NCBI RefSeq assembly: GCF_000143415.4
Contig: NW_003314262.1
Span: 5,085,131-5,149,130 of the forward strand
DNA: 64,000 nt
Origin: Selaginella moellendorffii
Lineage: Eukaryota > Streptophyta > Lycopodiopsida > Selaginellales > Selaginellaceae
Reading direction: 5' to 3'
The position numbers were made by a program, and so were the translations under genes. Of this stretch, positions 55,272 through 64,000 are shown piece by piece; the first letter of the stretch is position 1, and every line of letters begins with the position of its first letter. The notes below the pieces were generated by a model. It did no database searches and had not been told where the DNA came from. It was given only the letters and a program-made list of their open reading frames with translations.

Positions 55272-58200
55272 AGTCCCGGTCTCGGTCTCGACCTCAGACT
55301 CCATCTCGGGTCCTTCTCGGACTCCATCTCGGACTCCATCTCGGACTCCGTCTCGGTCCATCTCGGACTCCATCTCGGACTTCGTCTCGGTCCATCTCGG
55401 ACTCCATCTCGGGTCCATCTCGAACTCCATCTCAGACTCCATCTCGGGTCTATCTCGGACTCCATCTTGGACTCCATCTCGGACTCCATCTCGGGTCCAT
55501 CTCGGACTCCATCTCGGGTCCATCTCGAACTCCATCTTGGTCCACCTCGGACTCCATCTCAGACTCCATCTCGGACTCCATCTCGGGTCCATCTCGGACT
55601 CCATCTCGGACACTTCCATGTGTCATGTGTTGATCCTTTTTGGGTCCCTTTTTGGAGCCTTGCTTATTGCTTGCTTCGTGCTCGCTCCTTGAGCACTTTG
55701 TTGAGAGTTCCACTCCCACTCTCAACCTTCCAAGTTAAAGCTTTTAGTCCAAACGTGTTACACTCATTTGGGCTTTCGTTTCGGCCACTACCATGTGGCA
55801 CCCTTTCCGGCTCCACTTTGGGGCCTAGCGATTTTGTGTCTCACAACTCCACCACCCATAGACGAAGTTCAATGTCCTCATCGAACAGTAAACCATTTTA
55901 TAAAGTAACACCCGCATGTGTTACCATTTCCATCCTTGGCACCTAGCCAATATTTGTCAATGGTTTGACATTGAAGGCTCACCATGCCTTTTCCATATTC
56001 GTCAATGGTTTGACACCAAAGGCTCACCATGCCTTGCCCATCCTCTAAGGAGGATAGTCTCTCCAACTTAGAGACTCATTTGACCACCTAGGGTGGTTTG
56101 CTCCTTTTTATTGGTTCAGTTCTCGCTAAACCCGTTAGAGACACCCTCTCTAACTCAATTCCACTACTCATTCTTGAGTAGTCACAGATTCCATTGATCT
56201 ACCTTTGCACTTTGGAACGTTTACTTTTGACTTCTTGAAGTCAATTTCCTAGGTGTCTCCGACACCTTGCCTTGCACATTTTGTGCAACTCCACTTCCCC
56301 TCCTAGAAAGTTCTCTACTCGAGGGCACCCTCATCCTCTTTTCCATTTTTGTGCCACCATTGGCATTATGTTCCATTTATCATTATTTGTGCTAGGGTTG
56401 TCCATAGCCCTATTTTTTGGCTACTTAGTTGCTCCCTCATTTGGAGCCTTTCCTTTGCCAAATTGGAGCACTTGGGAATCCATCCTTGGAAGTCCACTTC
56501 TTTTTCCGCAATCTGTTAGCATCAAACACATGAGTGTTCCTTGGCTAACTTTGCCACTTGGATTCTTTCCAATGGATTCCACGGCCCTATCATGGGCACT
56601 CGTCTTTTGCTCCTATCCTTGGATTGTTGCACTAAGCAACATAGGATCATTACCTCCCTCTTTGAGGTAATCTTTTGGTTCCATAGTAAAGGATCTGCTT
56701 TGCCCAGACTAGGGTGTTCACCCCTAGTAAGTCTCCCCAACTATTCTAGGCTCTCTTCCCAGCCCAACCTTGTGACCCACCCATGGGCCTGTCTCTGGAG
56801 ACTATTTTCTTGAACTCATAATACTATTGTATTGTAGTAGTTCATTTCCCTTAGATGTCTTTCCCACTTAGTCACCTTGACTAAGCCACACCTTTATCAA
56901 TAGTTCAAATCAACACTTTGAACTAGGAATCATATTCCTTAACCCAAACAAAGACCTTATCTTTGTTTAACTATAAGATCACCTAGTAATCTCATCTTGA
57001 CCCCTTAATAGGTCTACCAATAGGAATTAGGTCTTCCAGACCTTACTAAGTTGTTGACTATGACCCCGGGGGCATCCCCCACACTTGGCGGTGCGCCCAA
57101 GCTAGCCCTTCCGGCCAAGGATCCATAGCAACTGAAACTAGGTGTCCCCATCTCATTCACCACGTCCTTGGTGCCCTTTGCACCAAAGTGTTCAAGTTAT
57201 ATATGCCGAGCTTTCACTCTAAGGAATCTAACCGTGCATCACGACTCCGGGGCATCCCCCGCTTGGCGGTGTGCCCAAGCCAATCTCCTCATTGAGAGTC
57301 TATGACCACCGAAATATGAGTGTCCTCATATTCCAAACCATCACCACGCCCTAGTGATTTGGGACTCGAACCCAAGCACTAGAGGGTCGGGACTCGAACC
57401 CAACCTCCAAATATGCATCTACGGACGGCATCCCCCAGGATGCCTGGCGTGACTCTCCACGCTGGTGCACCAACTTTTACTCAAAGCGCGCTATAAATCA
57501 CAGCTTAGGAACCTAGTTCCTCCACACTGCCAAGTCCTCTCACTTGACAAGTCTGTGATCATGCATGGACTCCTCCATGCTTGGCCCCATGGCCCACCCC
57601 TTTTGAAGTTATCACCTTCAACTAGGGTATTTGTTCCTCTGACTTGCCAATCTCACTTGGCAAGTCTTCCGACCACTGTAACATGGTTCCTGCACAAGCG
57701 TGAAAGCCCTTGATCATCAACTTTCGTTCAAAGCCCTCTCTTTGAACACTCGGGAACTATTTCCCTAACCTTAATAGCCTTGCCTCATGGCAAGCTTTAA
57801 GACCACGCTTCTGCTGCGCCACTCTAATTTCATGCTTTCCTTGAACCATTTACGCTTAGCCTTTCTAGGTACTAAGCTACCTAGAATCGTCTTTGGGAAC
57901 CTTGAAGGAACTCTGTCCCTTAGCTTGCTAAGGCTTCCCTTTTCGCAAGCTTTCTAGTTATTATATAGTCTAATATGGACTATTCCATATTTTAGACTCT
58001 CCATGGCATCACGGTTGCTAGCAACAACACCCTCGAGCCCCCATTTGATTCTCCATTCCCAACTGGCATAACTACTCTTGGTTATGCCCTTCGATTCCTA
58101 TGGTTTGGTTCTATCCCCTTACTACTTGCTTTTGGCTTCACACCTTTCCTTCGGTCATTCTCCTCCCGACTAGAAGGATAGCTTTGCACTTCCTATCATG

Positions 58201-59406
58201 CCTTAGCAAGTATTTTTAGGGATGAACCTACCTGATAGCCTAGGGAGTGGTTCCTCAATCCAAGTATGCTCACCCTATAATCCCACACACCGGGATTACA
58301 TTGTTGCTTATGGGCCCTTACATGCCCATCACTAGCCTTGCCAAAATTCCATTTTTGGCTTTGTCCAATTCGAGTAGACAATCTTCTTTTGTCTCCGCCA
58401 CCTTGGACATTTGGATAACACCTTCTATCCATCATTCGTTAGGGACTTAGTCCCTTGGGCCTTATCTATTGCCCTTGCCACATCAAACACCACCTCCTGG
58501 TGTTCTAGAGTGTTCGGGTGTCCTAATGATGGCTTCCTTGACAATGAGTATTTCCTTTTATGACATTGACTTACTATATCGCAACATAAGCAACTTATCC
58601 CCCGTAAGGGTATATCCAACTTCCCTATGCCATTAAGAAGGCTTGGGTAGCTACCTTCTACCCATTTAACCAATTATTTTGCACCTCTCGCTTAGTTGCC
58701 TCATAGTTGTCAAGTCCTACAACTCATTGCTGGTGCTTCCACACCTCCATCATTATCTGTTGCACCACACTCTAATTGCATGCTCTGCAGCTTAGGCTAT
58801 GCCATTCCCATTTCCATTGGGATTCCTTTGGCAAGGGGTTCTCATGAACCCACCAACATAGCCTCAAGGTATCACACCTTGGCACATTTGGTGTCTCCAC
58901 ACCATCGGCTCCACGAGCCTACCTCTATAACACTTTTTTTTTGTGTCTAAGTCTTTGCCAAGACCAATACCGCTCTTTCTCATGCCAACCATCTGTTAAC
59001 ACGGCACTATAGAGGTCATACACAACTTTGTGTCAAAGTTGTTTCCTTTGCCATCGATGAGATACCCTCTGTTCTCATCCTTGGATCCTATGATCCCCCC
59101 CCCCCCCCATCCTTCGTGGGGTACAACACACCTCAGTCCAAATGCTCCTATCAATCCTTTTAGGACCATTCCTTGACTCTACTTGAGTCATCCAGCAGTT
59201 TTGGACTTGGTTAATCCACAGATCCGTAAGGTCCTACTTGTGAGGCACTAACTCACTGGAATGCACTTTTTGCATTCCTGTCTTACTCAAAAGGACTATT
59301 TTCACAAGTGTTACTCTGACACTTGATTTTGTTCTCTGGGGGAAACCTTTGCCCCTTAGGACTACTTTGTCCATGTGATGAGAATACCAACTCATCTCTA
59401 AGTACA
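54118..59406 (-). repeat. B left LTR (3' LTR); inner edge tentative
   Basis: Direct repeat with 59916-64000 confirmed at least to about 58130. The segment 58130-59406 has no partner in the window, so the end at 59406 rests on the purine tract and CA terminus only. Contains the minisatellite, duplicated GGGGCATCCCCC blocks (about 57065 and 57250) and a C-run at 59095-59109. Confidence 0.6.
55097..55615 (-). repeat. CTCGGACTC / CATCTCGGACTC minisatellite in B left LTR
   Basis: Starts as CTCGGA and CTCGGT hexamers, then CCATCTCGGACTC and CCATCTCGGGT units of about 12-21 bp. Lacks stop codons in several frames, so long frames on both strands are by-products. Confidence 0.95.
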
Positions 59407-59915
59407 CCCCCCAACTCCTTGGGTTGTTCCAACATTTATTAAAGGTAGCCCCGGCTACCATTTCAAGGACTTGCGTCCTCTTCCATATTTGACCTCCCAC
59501 GATTATTACTTCTGGTCTCACATTCATGAGCACCAACCTCAATTATATGAGGATAATCTTGTGACTCCTTTATTGTTTTGGAGTCTACATCTTTCCCATG
59601 ATCCCAGCTATAGTTGTTTACCACAACTACCTGAGCTAGTTTGCTGAGTCAAACGCTCATCCGGATCACATCCTCAACTCTTTGAGGGAAACCTTATACC
59701 ATTCCCAAGATCCTGAAGTCGTTCCCTTACTGGCCCTTTTCCATCCACCACATCGCGCACAAGTTCACACATGAACTTGAGCGGAGAGTCATGTCCTCTC
59801 GACATGCTACTCGTCGAGGATAGGTCCACATTTAGGACCTTCCAATTCCAATACAAGTGGTGATATACTTGGCCACCAATAATAGTCGGACTAAGGAACA
59901 GCTCCGATACCAAGT
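59407..59915 (-). other. Putative interior of element B
   Basis: About 0.5 kb between the candidate purine tract and the primer site. A minus-strand frame (59674-59937) crosses the primer site and has no recognised domain. If the LTR edge is placed earlier the interior could be up to about 1.8 kb. Confidence 0.45.
59901..59912 (-). promoter_or_regulatory. Primer-binding site of element B
   Basis: TGGTATCGGAGC on the minus strand, one mismatch to the plant initiator tRNA-Met complement, adjoining the LTR start at 59916. Confidence 0.8.
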
Positions 59916-61022
59916 TGTAAGAGACTAATTTTTCCATTCTACTTTAGTCACTTAACCACACCTTCGACCACTTGGAGGGTCTCACTCACCACCTCCTTAA
60001 GTCCAATTCAGGACTTGGACTTGCTAGCCCCGAGAATGGCATCCATGCCACTCATCCCTTACACTTAATCCAAGTGCTCCACGTGTCCGGTCCCAAGATC
60101 GACACCCCAAGGTACCACCGACATATTAGCCCGTTACGCTAAGGCCATGCCCCTTTACCTTGGTCATACCGGTGGTCTAACACCACCTGCATCACAATCC
60201 CGTCTCTCAAGGACTGGACCATCTGTCCATGAGTGATCATTCCAGATCCACTCCTTAGCATCCTTAGGATGCCCGCAGACGTGGGGAATAGCCTTCCCCA
60301 ATATCCCTCTGTCAGTCCCCACTAAGTCCCTTTCTGCCCCTGGTCGTGTTTGCCAACACTACCACTGGATCGAGGCCCATAGGCCCGACCACTAAGTCCC
60401 ACGGTCCTCTGGGACTTCCTCACCACACGACTGTGTCCTTGGTCACTACCCTAGAGGACTGCTCCTCTTCCTTTCCACAGTCTGGGCCTTTGGGACAACA
60501 TTTCGGAACACTGTGGCCTTACGCGAGCCACCTGGGTACTCTCCTCGCCTTCTGCCCTTGGGTGCTCTAGCCATGGGCTTAGAGCGGGTTCCGTTGAGCC
60601 ACACTAGGTATCCAAGTAGGTAGTGCCACCCACACTTGGACTGGGAGCATCGGCCAGTCGATCTCCCGGGGGAACTAGAGCCGGCTCTTGAACACTTCAC
60701 CAAGCTACCCCGCTTGTCGGTCCGTGTTCACTCTAGTCTTGGACTTCCCAGTGGGCAGCTCATCACCCAACACTGGGTCCGGCCTTCCTGGGCCAAACTG
60801 GCCTTTCCTGGCCAAACTGGCTCCACTGCAGTCCTCCCCCTTACTATACTTTTGGAGCTCACCAAACCCCCCAGGGTCTGGGAGACGAACGCTTTGGGCT
60901 TTCACCCTCTCAGGCTCCGGACTCGGACTTGGACTCGGACTCGGACTCGGACTCGGACTCGGATTCGGACTCGGACTCGGGCTCGGGCTCGGTCTCGGCC
61001 TCGGCCTCGGTCTCGGTCCCGA

Positions 61023-61060
<38 letters not shown>

Positions 61061-64000
61061 CCGGTCTCGGTCTCGACTTCGGACTCCATCTCAGACTCCA
61101 TCTCGGACTCCATCTCAGACTCCATCTTGGGTCCATCTCGGGTCCATCTCGGACTCCATCTCGGACTCCATCTCGGGTCCATCTCGGACTCCAACTCGGG
61201 TCCATCTCGGGTCCACCTCGGACTCCATCTCGGACTCCACTTCGGACTCCAACTCGGGTCCATCTCGGGTCCACCTCGGACTCCACTTCGGACTCCATCT
61301 CGGACTCCATCTCGGGTCCATCTTGGACTCCACTTCGGACTCCAACTCGGGTCCATCTCGGACTCCAACTCGGGTCCATCTCGGACTCCAACTCGGGTCC
61401 ATCTCGGACTCCAACTCGGGTCCATCTCGGACTCCACTTCGGGCTCCAACTCGGGTCCATCTCGGACTCCACTTCGGACTCCAACTCGAGTCCATCTCGG
61501 GTCCACCTCGGACTCCACTTCGGACTCCATCTCGGACTCTCCCACGTGTCATGTGTTGGTCCTTTTGGGTCCCTTTTTGGAGCCTCGCCTTTTGCTCGCT
61601 TCGTGCTCGTTCCTCGAGCACTTCGTTGGGAGTTCCACTCCCGCTCTTGACTTTTCAAGTCGGAGCTTTTGGTCCAAACGTGTTACGCTCGTTTGGCTCT
61701 CGCTTCGGCCACTACCATGTGGCACCCTTCCGGCTCCACTTTGGGGCCTAGGGATTTTGTGTCTCACAACTCCACCACCCATAGACAAAGTTCGATGTCC
61801 TCATCGAACGGTAAACCCTTTCATAAAGTAACACCTACACGTGTTACCATTTCCATCCTTGGCACCTAGCCAATCTTTGTCTATGGTTTGACACCAAAGG
61901 CTCACCATGCCTTGTCCATCCTTTAAGGAGCGTAGTCTCTCCAACTTAGAGACTGATTGGACCACATGTAATGGTTCTCTCCTTTTATTGGTTTAGTCCT
62001 CGCTAAACCTCTTAGAGACCCTTCTCTAAGTCAATCCCACTACTCCTTCTCGAGTAATCTCAATTTCCATCGTTATAACCTTTGCACTTTGGAACTTTGA
62101 ATTCTGACTTCTTGGAGTCAATTTCCTAGGTGTCTCCGACACCTTGCCTTGCACCTTTTGTGCAACTCCACTTCCCATCCTAGGAAGTTCTCTACTCGAG
62201 GGCACCATCATCCTCTCTTCTATTTCGTGCCAAAGTTCCAGTTATCATACTTTGTGCTAGGGCTGTTCATGGCCCTATCATTTGGCTACCTTACCACTCC
62301 CTCCCTTTGGAGCTTCCACTTTCGCCAAATCGGAGCATTTCGGAATCCCTCCTTGGAAACACACTTCCTTTCCTGCAACTTGTTAGCGTCCAACACATTA
62401 GTGTTCCTCACCTAACTTTGTCACTTGGATTCCTCCCAAGGGATTCCACGGCCCTATCTTGGCCACTCATCTTTTGCTCCTATCCGTTGATTGTTGCACC
62501 AAGCAACATCGAATCTCTACCTCCCTCCTTGAGGTATTGTTTCGGTTCCATAGCAAAGACTCTTCTTTGCCAAGTCCGGAGGATGTTCACCCCTAGTACG
62601 TCTCTTTAGCATCTTCTGCTATGGGCTCTATCCACGGCCCAACTTCGTGACCCTCCCATGGGTCTTTCATAGAGACTACTTTCCTCGGACTCACTATGCC
62701 ATCTCACGGACATAGTTTATTTCCCTTAGGTGCTCTTCCCACTTGGTCATCACGACCAAGCCACACCACCTTAAACAGTTTAATTTCAACATTTTGAACC
62801 AGGAACTTCATTCCTTAGCCAACCAAGGACCTTGTCCTTATCTGGCCATAAGATCACCTAGTGATCTCACCTTGGCACCTTAACAGAGTTGCCAAGAGGT
62901 ACCTGGTCTTCTAGACCTCCAAGTTGTTGACTATAACCCCGGGGGCATCCCCCACACTTGGCGGTGCACCCAAGCCAGCCCTTACGGCCAAGGGTTCATA
63001 GCAACTGAGATTAGGTGTCCCCATCTCACTCACCACGACCTTGGTGCCACTTGCACCAAAGCGTTCAAGTTAGATATGCTGAGCTTTCACACTAAGCAAT
63101 CTAACCGTGCATCACGACTCCGAGGCATCCCTCGCTTGGCGGTGTGCCCAAACTAGTCTCCCCACTGAGAGTCCATGACCACCGAAATATGAGTGTCCTC
63201 ATATTCCAAACCATCACCACGCCCTAGTGATTTGGGACTCGAACCCAAGCACTAGAGGGTCGGGACTCGAACCCAACCTCCGTATATGCATCTACGGATG
63301 GCATCACACAAGATGCCTGGCGTGACTCCCCACGCCGGTGCACCAACTTATTTTTAAAGCGCACTACAAATCACAGCTTAGGAACTTAGTTCCTCCACAC
63401 TGCCAAGTCCTCTCACTTGACATGTCTGTGATCATGCATGGACTCCTCCATGCTTGGCCCCATGGCCCACCCCTTTTGAAGTTATCACCTTCAACTAGGG
63501 TATTTGTTCCCCCGACGTGCCAATCTCGCTTGGCAAGTCCTCCGACCACTGTAACATGGTTCCTGCATAAGCGTGAAAGTTCTTGACTATCGACTTTCGT
63601 TCAAAGCCCTCTCTTTGAACACTCGGGAACTACTTCCCTAACCTTGATAGCCTTGCCTCATGGCAAGCTTCAAGACCACGCTTCTGCTGCGCCACTCTGA
63701 TTTCACGCGTTCCATGAACCATTTACACTTGGCCTTTCTAGGTACTAAGCTACCTAGAATCGTCTTTGGGAACCTTGAAGGAACTCTGTCCCTCAGCTTG
63801 CTAAGGCCTCCCTTTTTGCAAGCCTTCAAAATGCCACATAGTCTAATATGGACAATTCCATATTTTAGACTCTCCATGGCATCACGGTTGCTAGCGGCAA
63901 CACCCTCGAGCCCCCACTTGATTCTCCACTCCCAGCTGGTATAACCAACTTTGGTTATGCCCTTTGATTCTTATGGTTCGGTTCTATCCCCTTACTTCTT
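59916..64000 (-). repeat. B right LTR (5' LTR), truncated by the window edge
   Basis: Matches 54118 to about 58130 block for block, with the main length differences in the minisatellite (60909-61545). Confidence 0.85.
60909..61545 (-). repeat. CTCGGACTC / CATCTCGGGTC minisatellite in B right LTR
   Basis: Same two-part organisation as 55097-55615 but with a longer, differently ordered set of 21-bp units, including CAACTCGGGTC and CACTTCGGACTC variants. Frames of 200-370 codons here are spurious. Confidence 0.95.

Larger units (their letters stand above)
54118..64000 (-). mobile_element. Family-B LTR element with very long LTRs and a small interior (runs off the window)
   Basis: Sequence from 54118 (TGTAAACGACTAATTTTTCC) repeats in direct orientation from 59916 (TGTAAGAGACTAATTTTTCC), alignable to the window end, so the repeat is at least 4.08 kb long and the period is 5798 bp. 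Next to the second copy, 59901-59912 gives TGGTATCGGAGC on the minus strand, a tRNA-iMet-type primer site with one mismatch, three bases from the LTR. A purine tract (minus strand AAGGAGTTGGGGGG) next to a TGTAC start at 59406/59407 is the best candidate for the other LTR edge. That would make the LTR about 5.3 kb and the interior about 0.5 kb. No gag or pol anywhere. Repeat structure is certain; the inner LTR edge is a proposal. Confidence 0.8.

Noticed and set aside
55097-55615. CRISPR-like repeat array
   Set aside because: Units are contiguous, variable in length and without unique spacers, and the genome is eukaryotic; it is a minisatellite.
54841-55946. Long overlapping frames of 219-302 codons on both strands
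   Set aside because: They arise from the CTCGGA/CTCGGT minisatellite, which lacks stops in several frames. Composition is a simple repeat and no domain is present.
57359-57406. tRNA gene
   Set aside because: Only T-arm-like stems are present; no acceptor, D or anticodon arms could be found around them.
60636-61831. Frames up to 371 codons in the second B LTR
   Set aside because: Same minisatellite effect; different frames and both strands are open at once.

Overview
The window looks like nuclear DNA of a land plant, most probably a lycophyte such as Selaginella. The evidence is plant-specific genes (pectin UDP-glucuronate epimerase, ICE1/SCREAM bHLH, PLS-class PPR, GT92 galactan synthase, plastid chorismate mutase), very short introns (mostly 45-65 bp) in a compact gene island, and large AT-rich or transposon-filled flanks. 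The species is an inference.

Layout. 1-483: 5' end of a GAE-type epimerase gene on the minus strand, which runs off the window, with its upstream region to about 1300. 1300-27200: transposon territory. It holds relics of Ty3/gypsy pol on both strands; a decayed reverse-transcriptase gene resembling the rvt cellular RT-related family (3843-7884), with the start of a second tandem copy at about 16300; a complete 7.25-kb non-coding LTR element (A1, 8314-15567, TSD GATAT); three miniature TRIM elements with tRNA-iMet-type primer sites; degenerate LTR-derived units; and a 1.36-kb non-autonomous Helitron (25827-27187), whose boundaries are supported by an empty-site paralogue at about 2060.

27342-47451 is the gene island: a GON4L-like SANT protein (9 exons), an ICE1/SCREAM-type bHLH (5 exons), an aspartic-protease pseudogene, an intronless PPR gene, two tandem GT92 genes separated by PPR and gypsy debris, plastid chorismate mutase (5 exons), V-ATPase subunit c (3 exons), and a 13-exon GNAT-BRCT protein. 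The last two share a 106-bp divergent promoter with an E2F-type site and teloboxes. Most coding sequences were rebuilt by joining exons by eye at GT/AG (twice GC/AG) sites; reading frame is kept across every junction reported.

47452-64000: AT-rich DNA, then nested LTR retrotransposons. An old fragment of family B is cut by element A2, A2 is cut by an inverted copy A3, and A3's LTR is cut by a family-B element with a very long LTR (at least 4.08 kb, perhaps 5.3 kb) and apparently a tiny internal region. Family-B LTRs carry a CTCGGA/CTCGGT minisatellite that stays open in several frames on both strands and so creates long spurious ORFs.

The host genes are not an operon. They serve cell-wall pectin synthesis (GAE, GT92), transcription (GON4L-like, ICE1-like), organelle RNA processing (PPR), aromatic amino-acid synthesis (chorismate mutase), vacuolar proton pumping and, probably, the DNA-damage response (GNAT-BRCT). 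The most unusual observations are the RT-gene relic with its excess of TAG stops, the giant-LTR element, the Helitron with an in-window empty site, and the tandem mini-exon duplication in the GNAT-BRCT gene.
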